From: DASPKM01 sp035628135
GTDB taxonomy: Bacteria > Bacteroidota > Bacteroidia > Chitinophagales > Chitinophagaceae
DNA length: 64,000 bases
Reading direction: 5' to 3'
Assembly: GCA_035628135.1 (NCBI GenBank)
Contig: DASPKM010000010.1
Coordinates: forward strand, 124,001 to 188,000
The position numbers were made by a program, and so were the translations under genes. Numbering within the stretch: the first letter of the stretch is position 1; each line of letters starts with the position of its first letter. Shown piece after piece: positions 9,032 to 16,903 of this stretch. The notes under the pieces were generated by a model, which saw only the letters and a program-made list of their open reading frames with translations, was not told the DNA's origin and searched no databases.

Positions 9032-9629
9032 TTTCTTTTTTATATTTCATTCTTAACAAGTAACCTGGGATGATCCACGCGGTGATCATAGCCGCTGATA
9101 GCAGCAACAGCTGAAAATCGTAAGAGATGTAACTACTGGCGATCGATAATACCCAACAGCATATGCCCCCGATGATCAACGGCCTGAAGCGCAGGATGAT
9201 GCCTGACAAAAATGTAGGCATGCCATACAATGCCAGGAAACCCGGGCTGATCATCCTGTAATAATTATCTCCCATTTCCCGGCCGAATAAAAAACCGAAC
9301 AGGAACATCAGTACCACAAATACCATCCATACAAAGCCCACCAACCTGTCTGCATACGTTTTTACTTTTTCCTTTTTCTTGTTGCGCACCAGGTAAATGG
9401 TCTGGTAAATAAACGCGCCCCAGGTCAGCATCCATACCATGTAATGCTTTGGATAGTCCAGGTAATACAGGAGTATGAACTGAGCAATGCTGCACGAAAA
9501 CACCACCCATCCCCATAAAAGGTAAAGGTGGCCGTTCTCACTGAACTGATTCCTCGCCGTTTCAATCATCGATTGAATTACGGACAGGCTTTGCTGTGGT
9601 GAAAAATCTTTTTGATCTTCCATATTCAT
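8994..9629 (-). CDS. Multi-pass membrane protein, paralogue of the downstream gene
   Basis: The 211-residue protein has the same layout as its neighbour: an N-terminal amphipathic stretch (QQSLSVIQSMIETARNQF), about six membrane segments, and a basic C-terminus (RMKYKKENAVYGRKAIDRA). It is probably the first gene of a three-gene operon (two membrane paralogues, then the winged-helix regulator). The 38-base overlap suggests translational coupling. ATG codons at 9629 and 9623 are both plausible, and the paralogue alignment slightly favours 9623. No catalytic motif is visible. Confidence 0.8.
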   Translation of the reverse strand: MNMEDQKDFSPQQSLSVIQSMIETARNQFSENGHLYLLWGWVVFSCSIAQFILLYYLDYPKHYMVWMLTWGAFIYQTIYLVRNKKKEKVKTYADRLVGFVWMVFVVLMFLFGFLFGREMGDNYYRMISPGFLALYGMPTFLSGIILRFRPLIIGGICCWVLSIASSYISYDFQLLLLSAAMITAWIIPGYLLRMKYKKENAVYGRKAIDRA

Positions 9630-9649
9630 TTGTTAAAAGGAACCGTTGG

Positions 9650-9734
9650 CCATTATGCCATCAGGTCATTAAGGTATTATTATTTACTGACCTCATGACC
9701 CAATGACCTGATGACTTATTGACTTTTTATTGAC
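9650..9734. repeat. GTCATT-type intergenic repeat, copy 2
   Basis: The left arm CATCAGGTCATTAAGG and right arm ATGACCCAATGACCTGATG are near-complementary around an AT-rich loop, so the region can form a long hairpin. Words such as AATGACCCAATGA are shared with the copies at 3632 and 61501. Confidence 0.6.
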
Positions 9735-9746
9735 CATGTTCCCGCA

Positions 9747-10391
9747 TTAATTGCACTGCGCTAAAAAATAATTGGTGGCCGAACGTCCCCACGACGGATG
9801 CAGGTTGGACGCAGGCTGGAATTTATCGAACATTTCCAATGCACGGATAAACAATTCCTTTGCAGGCGCCTTGCCACCGCCAAATTGTTCCGGCGTATAG
9901 AATTTAGCCTGGCCTTCCAGGTAAATGGGCCTGGGATTGCTGGGGTCCAGCGTTTTTGCTTTAGTAATATTCAGGCTCGATACCTGGCCGTACTCCATCC
10001 ACCTGTTTTGCGGGTCTACCATCATGTGTGCCGAAGCAATCATGCTTTTAATTACACAGATTTCTGAATTCTCGCCCCCGGCTAATTCCTCGGCTTTCTT
10101 TATCAATTGCTCCGCTTTATCGGCAATGCCATCTGTCTTGCTTTTGTCCTGCTCCATAAAAGCATTCATCACCGTGCAGTATGCCGCGTAATAATAAGGA
10201 AGCCATTGGGTTTTTTCCGCTTCTGCTATGCGTTCGAAATTATTGGCCAGGTCGGGCATGGTGCCTTTAGACATGGCGGTTTCCAACTCATCGATGTTCT
10301 GCTTCATGGCAGCCTGGTATTTTTCGCTTTGTGCCAGGGCGGCGGTGCCGGATAAGATGGCACATATTGCAATTACAAGGAACTTTGTCAT
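9747..10391 (-). CDS. Secreted helical-repeat (TPR-like) protein
   Basis: The 214-residue precursor has a signal peptide (MTKFLVIAICAILSGTAALA, then QSEK). The mature part is almost wholly helical, with A/Y/L-rich pairs such as FERIAEAEKTQWLPYYYAAY and ADKAEQLIKKAEELA, which resemble tetratricopeptide helices. The C-terminus carries HPSWGRSATNYFLAQC. No catalytic motif is visible. It follows a 2TM protein gene and a TonB receptor gene on the same strand, so it may be a periplasmic partner expressed with the receptor. Function is unknown. Confidence 0.8.
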   Translation of the reverse strand: MTKFLVIAICAILSGTAALAQSEKYQAAMKQNIDELETAMSKGTMPDLANNFERIAEAEKTQWLPYYYAAYCTVMNAFMEQDKSKTDGIADKAEQLIKKAEELAGGENSEICVIKSMIASAHMMVDPQNRWMEYGQVSSLNITKAKTLDPSNPRPIYLEGQAKFYTPEQFGGGKAPAKELFIRALEMFDKFQPASNLHPSWGRSATNYFLAQCN

Positions 10392-10439
10392 TTTACTTCA
10401 GTTTAATATTTGGATAATGTATTGTTGTTTATTGATAAC

Positions 10440-10745
10440 CTATATTTCTTTTCTTTCTTTTACCAGTTTGTCGTATTCCCTTTGCACGGAAGTGTCTTTA
10501 TGAAATACATACGCGTCCAGGTAATGAAAGAACACGCCAATTCCCCAACCGATCGTGGGCCAAACTGCCCATGGCAATCCGGTGTCGTCGCCGGTGTCGC
10601 CACCCGTGAACCACCAAACGAGCCAGAAAAACGGCTGCATGATCAGGTACGTGGCGAAGTGCGATCTAAATCCTGCACGCTTTTTGGCAATCTCCCATAA
10701 TTCAGGGTCTTTGCCGGGTGTGTTGCTGTTGCTGTACTGTTGCAT
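10440..10745 (-). CDS. 2TM domain-containing protein
   Basis: The 101-residue protein has two hydrophobic segments (ATYLIMQPFFWLVWWFTGG and LPWAVWPTIGWGIGVFFHYL) joined by a short loop, preceded by the helix ELWEIAKKRAGFRSHF and followed by EREYDKLVKERKE-like charged residues. This is the layout of the small 2TM domain family (PF13239-like), which in some bacteria is fused to histidine kinases. Here it stands alone between a TonB receptor gene and a secreted helical-repeat gene. Its role is unknown. Confidence 0.85.
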   Translation of the reverse strand: MQQYSNSNTPGKDPELWEIAKKRAGFRSHFATYLIMQPFFWLVWWFTGGDTGDDTGLPWAVWPTIGWGIGVFFHYLDAYVFHKDTSVQREYDKLVKERKEI

Positions 10746-10770
10746 AATTTGAAGTTTTTTATGTGATCGT

Positions 10771-13005
10771 TTACAGGTTGCTGTTAATTACATCTTCGGT
10801 CCTGTCTACTCCGAAGCTCATGAAGAGCCCCAGGAAGAAGAATTGTCTTGCAGGCGGGTTGATCTGTTGTTTTATCAAGCCGTTGTATGAATAGTTATAA
10901 CCGAACACCTGTTTGCTGTTTAAAATATTCGTTACTGAAAACACCAGTACTGTAAACTTATCGGCCGTTGTCTTAGCTATGTTCGGCAGGTAGTTCAGGC
11001 TAAAGCTTAAGCTGTTGTAAGGTATGGTGCGGCCCTGGTCGGCTATGGTGTATTTGTTTTGCGTTTCATTGAAGCGTATGTTGTAGTAAGGCCTGCCTGT
11101 AGCAAAAGTGTAAGAAGCATTGAACTGCGTTTTAAGCTTGGTCACGAATTTTTTTATCACCAGGCTTGCCGTGTGCTTCGATGCAAAATTGGGCGTGATG
11201 GCATAAGGGAAGTTCAGGTGGTCCCGCTTGGTATCGAGATACGAATACGAGATCCAATAATCCACGAACTTGAAAGTTTTACGGTCGCGCCAGAACAATT
11301 CAAATCCTCTTGCATCACCATACCCGCTGTTGGTAGTATCGGGAATGGTTTTCAATAACTGGTCGTATTTTTTATAGAATACTTCTGTACGCAGCGTATA
11401 GTTCCTGTTCATTTTCTGGTAGTTCAAAATATAATGTGTGGCTTTTGAATACTCCAGGTTTTGCTGGAACAGCAGGACCTGCCTGTCGGGCTTCTGGTAA
11501 AATATCCCGTAAGCTGCAGAAAACTGCCCGCCCTCTCCTGCTTTGTAGGCAAGTGAAATGCGCGGGACGATATTGGCTTTATCGATCACCGAAGAATGTT
11601 CGACGCGTGAGCCGATCTTTGCCGCAAGATCATTGGTTATATAAATATCCGCTTCAGCAAAGCCTGCCTTCAGGTGGTCATCGAACTGGTTGATGCCATT
11701 GGTAACATAATGATTGGTGAAATCAGTTCTATCGCGGCTCATTAAATATTCTCCACCGAAGCGTATTGCGCTAAGGCCCGCCAGCCTTCTTTCGAACACC
11801 GCTTTTATTGTAGATAAATATGATTTGGATACCAGGTCGAATGATTTGGACGCATAAGGTTCCTGCGCAATGCTTTGTTTAATATTTCCCTGGTTTTGCA
11901 GTTCCTGCAGGATGTTGTCTTTGTTGGAACTGTGTGAAAGACCGAGGTTCAGCTTCCATTTTTTACCGAGCTTTTCGCGCCACGACAGGTTGGTATAAAC
12001 GTTCAGGTTTTCCAGGCTGAACGCGTCTTTAAGATCTGCTGAATCTATATCTGCCCAACGGAGCCCTATGTTGCTATAGTTGAAGTAACCATAGAATTTA
12101 AGTATGCCTGTTTTGGAGGTCTTGACGCGATAGTTGGCTTCTGCATTGTGCACGTCCGGTTTCTTGAAAAAGTCAGGCTTTTGCTTTACCAATTTGTAAT
12201 ACAGGTCAAGGTTCACGTAAGAATAACTCAGGCCCCAACTGGCGGTTTTCTTTTTATTCAATGCCTGGTAACCTCCATTCAATCCAACAGTAGATATTCC
12301 CAGGCTTGCGCTGGCGCGTTCGGGAAGGTCCACAGATTCCAGCAACAATACAGATGATAAAGCTTGTCCGTACAATGCGGAGTAACCGCCCGAGCTGAAT
12401 ACGGTGCCCTTGAAAATAAAAGGTGAAAAGCGGCCACGCGATGCGATATCCGGCGTACTGCTGTAAAAAAAGTTATTTACGAGTGTGCCATCTATGAATA
12501 TTTTGGTCTCTTGTGCTGTGCCGCCTCTTACAAATAACCCTTCGGCCTCGCCTACCTGTTGTGTGCCCGGCAGTGTGCGTATGGCGCTGGTAACATCGGC
12601 GTTAGCGCTAGCGGTGGTAACGATGTCAATGGGATTGAGCACTGTTGTGCGTTTGCTGTCGCTTGCTTCAAAGGTGCCTGCGGACACTACGACTGCCTTC
12701 AGCTCATTGGGCTCTTCCTTAAGCATAAAGTCGGCTTGAATGGTTTGACCGGCGACAGTAATATGCTGTTCCTGCAATTTGTACCCAATGGAGGTAGCCA
12801 GCAGGGTTTGGGTTCCTTTTTCAGAAGTTTTGAAACGGTAGGTGCCGGTTGAGTCGGATGTACCCCCGTCATAACTGTTCTTAAGGCTTACGCTCGCGCC
12901 TGCCAGGGGGCGTCCTTTATTATCTTTTACCTTGCCGGTAATGGTTGTCTGGGCGTTCGACACGGAAACCAATCCCAGGAGCATCAGAACAATCAGCAGT
13001 CTCAT
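10771..13005 (-). CDS. TonB-dependent outer-membrane receptor with carboxypeptidase-regulatory-like domain
   Basis: The 744-residue precursor has a signal peptide (MRLLIVLMLLGLVSVSNAQ). Residues about 20-110 form the carboxypeptidase-regulatory-like domain (ITGKVKDNKGRPLAGASVSL). A plug domain follows, with DVTSAIRTLPGTQQVGEAEGLFVRGG in two adjoining parts and the IDG motif. The rest is a beta-barrel rich in alternating aromatic residues, ending near RQFFFLGLFMSFGVDR. No SusD partner is next to it, so a glycan system is not indicated; an ion or siderophore ligand is possible. It is the first gene of a probable operon with the 2TM and helical-repeat genes, behind a well-matched promoter. Confidence 0.92.
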   Translation of the reverse strand: MRLLIVLMLLGLVSVSNAQTTITGKVKDNKGRPLAGASVSLKNSYDGGTSDSTGTYRFKTSEKGTQTLLATSIGYKLQEQHITVAGQTIQADFMLKEEPNELKAVVVSAGTFEASDSKRTTVLNPIDIVTTASANADVTSAIRTLPGTQQVGEAEGLFVRGGTAQETKIFIDGTLVNNFFYSSTPDIASRGRFSPFIFKGTVFSSGGYSALYGQALSSVLLLESVDLPERASASLGISTVGLNGGYQALNKKKTASWGLSYSYVNLDLYYKLVKQKPDFFKKPDVHNAEANYRVKTSKTGILKFYGYFNYSNIGLRWADIDSADLKDAFSLENLNVYTNLSWREKLGKKWKLNLGLSHSSNKDNILQELQNQGNIKQSIAQEPYASKSFDLVSKSYLSTIKAVFERRLAGLSAIRFGGEYLMSRDRTDFTNHYVTNGINQFDDHLKAGFAEADIYITNDLAAKIGSRVEHSSVIDKANIVPRISLAYKAGEGGQFSAAYGIFYQKPDRQVLLFQQNLEYSKATHYILNYQKMNRNYTLRTEVFYKKYDQLLKTIPDTTNSGYGDARGFELFWRDRKTFKFVDYWISYSYLDTKRDHLNFPYAITPNFASKHTASLVIKKFVTKLKTQFNASYTFATGRPYYNIRFNETQNKYTIADQGRTIPYNSLSFSLNYLPNIAKTTADKFTVLVFSVTNILNSKQVFGYNYSYNGLIKQQINPPARQFFFLGLFMSFGVDRTEDVINSNL

Positions 13006-13022
13006 TTTTCGTAAATTTAACT

Positions 13023-13054
13023 CAAATATAAAGTAGTTTATAATCTAAACCAAA
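13023..13054 (-). promoter_or_regulatory. Promoter of the TonB receptor operon
   Basis: Read on the minus strand, TTTG (13054-13051), a 20-base spacer and TATATTTG (13030-13023) match the Bacteroidota consensus at both elements. The -7 box ends 18 bases before the ATG at 13005. Confidence 0.75.
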
Positions 13055-13120
13055 TAATTTTTAAAATATTCCTTTTTTCTATAGAACCCATCTTAGTTGA
13101 CCTATTTTCCCTCTTTAATA

Positions 13121-13151
13121 AAAAAAAGGCCAGGCTTAGAAAAGCCCGGCC
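13121..13151 (-). terminator. Terminator after the first T9SS paralogue
   Basis: Arms at 13128-13137 and 13142-13151 pair over nine of ten positions around an AGAA loop. On the minus strand seven U follow (13127-13121). A 20-base sequence next to it (13152-13171) is repeated exactly at 14681-14700 beside a second hairpin. Confidence 0.85.
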
Positions 13152-13179
13152 GTTGTTGATCGTACCCTTTAAAAATCGT

Positions 13180-14502
13180 TTACCGTCTCTTTATAACGCG
13201 TTGTGACGCTATCTCTTTATCATTCAATGCTTTAATTATATAAGCTCCCGGCTGGTAGTTTTGCATGTTGATCACTTCCGTTTGAGTGGCGCTTTTAACC
13301 AGGAACCGCTTCAGCAACTGGCCATCGTTGGTATACAACTCATACACTACCTGCTTGTTCTGCCAGCTTTCCGGTATAGTAATACGCAATTCGTTCACTA
13401 CAGGGTTGGGAAATGCCTGCAACTCCAGCTTTCCATCGGAAATGCCCAGTTTTATCAGGCGTATGGCAGAATACTCGTACTGTCCGTCGAGGTCCACCAT
13501 CCGCAACCGGTAATATAATATACCACTGCCGCTGGTGCTTACTTGGTCTTTAAAAGAATAAGACCTGCTCAATTCGGAATTGCCTTCGGTGAATATGATG
13601 CCCGCATCGGTAAAATCAATGCCGTTGGTGCTGCGCTCCACTACAAAATGGCTGGCATCTTTTTCCTGCGCCGTGCTCCAGGTAAGTGCTACTTTTTTAT
13701 TGATGAGCGAAGCATCGAACGAAGTAAGCTTTACCGGCAAGGTCCTGGGCGCAACATAGTTAAAGGAACGGAACCACAAAGAATTGAAGCGCATGCCGGC
13801 GTTGGTCAATCCAAGTCCGAGCATATTAGCCCCGATCCTCAGATTGATCTTGTTTCTGTTTTCATACTTCGCCGTTGCCATTACCGCAGTACCTGCAGTA
13901 TCGATGTTCAAAAAATTCAGCAGGGGACCTGTAAGGCGGTAGTCTTTTTCCGAACCATTGTTGGAATTACCAAGATAAGTGGTCACCAGGGAACTGATAT
14001 TTTCTACCGCGCAGGATGCCGTCTTATAAAACTCGATGTATTCCTTAATGGTAAGTCCATCACCATCGATGTCGATGGCCGTGATGTTGAATTTGCTAAC
14101 ATTGGCGGTTTGAGTAGTGCCTGCTTTTACAAACCTGATCTCGAAGTCCATCCACCAGTTGGAAATACCTACGATATTACCGGTGCGGCCGAGCTTGGGT
14201 TGAAAAGCCTTGCCCCATCCTTCGTTGGGTACGTCGATGTTTTCGAGCACCACGCTGCTGGAAGAGCGGCCTTTTATTTCTACCAATGCATCAACGCCGT
14301 TGATCACGTCTCCAAAACGGTATATTGCACCGTTTTGTCCTGCTGATCCCGACTCGAGGACAGGATCCTTAAAAATTAATTCCTGGGAAATTGCCTGCAC
14401 ACCGGTGCAGAAGACTATTATTACTATCATCAGCAACCGAAAAGGTCTGAGCTCAAAAGGTAACGTGCTTTTTACCTTAGGGCTTTTGTACAGAGGTATC
14501 AT
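13180..14502 (-). CDS. T9SS type A sorting domain protein, paralogue of the gene at 15202-16614
   Basis: The 440-residue precursor has a basic N-terminus before a hydrophobic signal segment (RLLMIVIIVFCTGVQAISQ). Its unique N-terminal domain contains GAIYRFGDV, NWWMDFEIRFV and the acidic, Ca-site-like ITAIDIDGDGLTIKEYIEF. An FnIII-like domain follows (LTWSTAQEKDASHFVVERS), then the sorting domain (AFPNPVVNELRITIP to SQRVIKRR). It aligns throughout with the neighbouring gene, so the pair arose by duplication. It is likely a cell-surface protein of unknown ligand. The 5' flanks of the two genes also match (14541-14566 and 16647-16672). Confidence 0.87.
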   Translation of the reverse strand: MIPLYKSPKVKSTLPFELRPFRLLMIVIIVFCTGVQAISQELIFKDPVLESGSAGQNGAIYRFGDVINGVDALVEIKGRSSSSVVLENIDVPNEGWGKAFQPKLGRTGNIVGISNWWMDFEIRFVKAGTTQTANVSKFNITAIDIDGDGLTIKEYIEFYKTASCAVENISSLVTTYLGNSNNGSEKDYRLTGPLLNFLNIDTAGTAVMATAKYENRNKINLRIGANMLGLGLTNAGMRFNSLWFRSFNYVAPRTLPVKLTSFDASLINKKVALTWSTAQEKDASHFVVERSTNGIDFTDAGIIFTEGNSELSRSYSFKDQVSTSGSGILYYRLRMVDLDGQYEYSAIRLIKLGISDGKLELQAFPNPVVNELRITIPESWQNKQVVYELYTNDGQLLKRFLVKSATQTEVINMQNYQPGAYIIKALNDKEIASQRVIKRR

Positions 14503-14651
14503 AATCTTTTTTTTAGTGGTTTCAGATTATTTGTACTAAAGGCCCACAGGTATTGGAAATCTGGTCAGTTTCGAGGAAATTGAAAATGGGAACTGGTTGT
14601 TGAGGAGATTGGGTTTTGGGGTATAGGGGCTAAGGTCTTGATCAGTTTTAG

Positions 14652-14680
14652 AAAAAGCCATCCCTAAGAATAGGGACGGC
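14652..14680 (-). terminator. Second copy of the T9SS-gene terminator module
   Basis: Arms 14657-14666 and 14671-14680 pair at nine of ten positions around an AGAA loop, with a U tract on the minus strand (14656-14652). The flanking 20 bases (14681-14700) are identical to 13152-13171. Confidence 0.75.
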
Positions 14681-14886
14681 GTTGTTGATCGTACCCTTTA
14701 AAAAAAACGTTTGGTTCTTTTCCGATCTATCTTATCTCACAGTTCAATCACTCAATTTTTTATCCAGTCTAGTGTGTTTGAAACCAAGGGTGAGGTTTCA
14801 TCTGTTTTAGTGTAAATGTTTGCGATACTTGTGTTCTCGTTTTTTTGGGTTAAAAAAATTGTTAGAGCCGATCTGGTGGTTGTTCA

Positions 14887-14973
14887 ACGGATAATCATGG
14901 AGTTTTAGATCAGACTTTTCAATGATAATATTGGAATTTCAGGTCGGTTTTTCTACGGATAATCATGGAGTTT
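14887..14973. repeat. Two-copy 19-base direct repeat, period 68
   Basis: ACGGATAATCATGGAGTTT occurs at 14887-14905 and 14955-14973, and weaker similarity continues after each copy (CTTTTTCAAT-like stretches). Confidence 0.7.
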
Positions 14974-15098
14974 AGGTATACCTTTTTCAATGGAATTGGA
15001 TAAAGCAAACTAGCAACATTGAATCTTTCTACAGGATGGATTTTAGGGGTTTTTCTTCGAGGAAATGTGTCAGGTAGATCAGAGGAATGGATTCAGGG

Positions 15099-15138
15099 TC
15101 AAAGGATACGAACAATTGCAATCAAAGGATACGAACAA
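15099..15138. repeat. Two-copy 17-base direct repeat, period 23
   Basis: TCAAAGGATACGAACAA occurs at 15099-15115 and again at 15122-15138, separated by six bases. Confidence 0.7.
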
Positions 15139-15201
15139 CTGGTTTATTACCGTCCTAAGTAATTATGTTATCACTTGCCGGGGCACTGTAGCCTGGCAGG
15201 A

Positions 15202-16614
15202 TTATCTTTTTACAATGCGTTGCGATGCAGCTTCGTCTTTTGTATAAGCCTTCACCACATAGCTGCCTGCACCAAGCTCTTTTACGTTCAATGTTTCGGT
15301 TTGGCTGGCGTTACCGTTGGTAATGCGCTTCACCAGGTTACCGTTCATGTTGTACACTTCATAGCTTACCTGTTGGTTTTGCCATGTAGCGGGTACGGTT
15401 ATGCGCAGCTCATTGATTACCGGGTTAGGATAAGCCTGCACCGTTACCTGGGTAGCGGCATCGCCCATGCGAATAATGCGTACAGGTGAATACTGGTAGC
15501 GCTTCTGGCTGTCCATCATCTTAAGCCTGTAGTACACCACGCCTTTAGAACCAGTGTTCAGCACTTCAGAAAAGTTGTACTGTTGTACGGCTGTAGAGTT
15601 GCCAGCGGCAAACACCACACCTGCATCAGTGTAATCGATACCGTTAGTGCTGCGCTCGACCACAAAATGGCTAAGGTCTTTTTCATGGCCGGTTACCCAG
15701 TCAAGATTTACTTTCTTGTTGTTCAAGGAAGCGTTGAAGTTTTTCAGTACCAGGGGCAGCGTAAAATCGAGACCCGCATGGTAGTTGAAAGATTTGAAGT
15801 ACAGCGAGTACATCCTGTCAGAAGCACCGCTGGCTCCGCTTGAGGCACCGCCTACGCGGATGCGCATCGTATTTTTATTATCATACAATACTGTAGACAT
15901 AACTGCAGTACCGTTGGTATCGATGTTCAGGAAGTTAACGGTAGGACCGTCGAACTTTTTACCAACCAGCGTATTGACCGGCAGTACGGTGCCGAGCATT
16001 TCGAATATATTGGTGATCTGCAGCATTGAACCTGTTTCGATAGTGTAAGATTTCAAACCATAGAAGTGAACGTTCTCCTTGATCAGGTGACCGTTACCGT
16101 CGATATCGATGGCTGAAACTTCTGAATCGAAAGGATCTGCGAGGGTAGTGGTGTTCTTGTTAACGAAGCTGATTTCAAACTCCATCCACCACTCGCTGTT
16201 ACCGGCTGGCGTAGTACCGCCGTTGTACATTACTTTGGGTTGAAAAGCTTTGTCGTGACCCATATCGGTTACGTCGATGTTCACCAGGCTTACCAGAGCA
16301 TTAGATCTGCCGGCGATTTTAACGCGAGCGTCCATATTATCGCCGATGTTGGGAAACTTATAGATTGCGCCGTTGGCGCCTGCGGTTCCTGATACCAGGC
16401 TGCCATTTCTGAAATCTAGCTTTTTGGCGCCGCTACTGCCACCGGGGCCAGGATTAGAACCGGGAACATGGTCACCCATGTAATCACCAGAACCAGTCTG
16501 AGCTAAAACGGCAAATGAAATAAGAGTGGAAAAAAGCAGGAAAAGTGCTTTCCTGAAGATGTTAGGTTGCTGTAAAGCCACAGCATGGGCATGCGTGTAA
16601 AGGTACGTTTTCAT
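15202..16614 (-). CDS. T9SS type A sorting domain protein, paralogue of the gene at 13180-14502
   Basis: The 470-residue precursor has a long n-region and a hydrophobic signal core (KALFLLFSTLISFAVLAQ). A Gly/Pro/Ser-rich linker follows, then the same domain order as its neighbour: an N-terminal domain with GAIYKFPNI, EWWMEFEISFV and SAIDIDGNGHLIKENVHFY; an FnIII-like region (LDWVTGHEKDLSHFVVERS); and the sorting domain (AYPNPVINELRITVP to SQRIVKR). It lies 290 bases beyond atpA on the same strand, separated from it by the atpA terminator. Surface location is supported by the sorting domain; the ligand is unknown. Confidence 0.87.
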   Translation of the reverse strand: MKTYLYTHAHAVALQQPNIFRKALFLLFSTLISFAVLAQTGSGDYMGDHVPGSNPGPGGSSGAKKLDFRNGSLVSGTAGANGAIYKFPNIGDNMDARVKIAGRSNALVSLVNIDVTDMGHDKAFQPKVMYNGGTTPAGNSEWWMEFEISFVNKNTTTLADPFDSEVSAIDIDGNGHLIKENVHFYGLKSYTIETGSMLQITNIFEMLGTVLPVNTLVGKKFDGPTVNFLNIDTNGTAVMSTVLYDNKNTMRIRVGGASSGASGASDRMYSLYFKSFNYHAGLDFTLPLVLKNFNASLNNKKVNLDWVTGHEKDLSHFVVERSTNGIDYTDAGVVFAAGNSTAVQQYNFSEVLNTGSKGVVYYRLKMMDSQKRYQYSPVRIIRMGDAATQVTVQAYPNPVINELRITVPATWQNQQVSYEVYNMNGNLVKRITNGNASQTETLNVKELGAGSYVVKAYTKDEAASQRIVKR

Positions 16615-16854
16615 AATTTCGTTTTAAAGGGACAGATTCGGTACGCGGCCCACAGGATTTTGGAATGTCAGGTCATTCTAGGATTGGAACTGGAACTTTG
16701 AACTTGAGGATTAAGGTCTGGTTTCTTAAAGGAGGATTGGAATCAATTGTGAATCGTAGAACAAAGATTAACCGTATTTTCCGAAGTTGCAAGCCCCACC
16801 CTAAAAAAAGTGGTACCTCCGGATAAGGGTAAACCCGTAAAATAGTTGAAAATC

Positions 16855-16883
16855 AATAAAAAAAACCCCTAATAAAGGGGTTT
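16855..16883 (-). terminator. Terminator of the atp operon
   Basis: AAACCCCT (16863-16870) and AGGGGTTT (16876-16883) pair perfectly around a five-base loop. On the minus strand eight U follow. It lies 21 bases after the atpA stop, so the operon ends at atpA. Confidence 0.9.
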
Positions 16884-16903
16884 AAATTTTTTGAAATAAA
16901 TTT

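Larger units (their letters stand above)
14503..15201. other. Repetitive AT-rich spacer between two T9SS paralogues
   Basis: This 699-base region has no credible gene. It holds a second copy of the terminator module (14652-14700), a 19-base direct repeat at 14887-14905 and 14955-14973 (period 68), and a 17-base direct repeat at 15099-15115 and 15122-15138 (period 23). Because the terminator module lies about 500 bases beyond the stop of the upstream paralogue, this may be the remains of a third gene copy or an inserted spacer. Confidence 0.6.
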
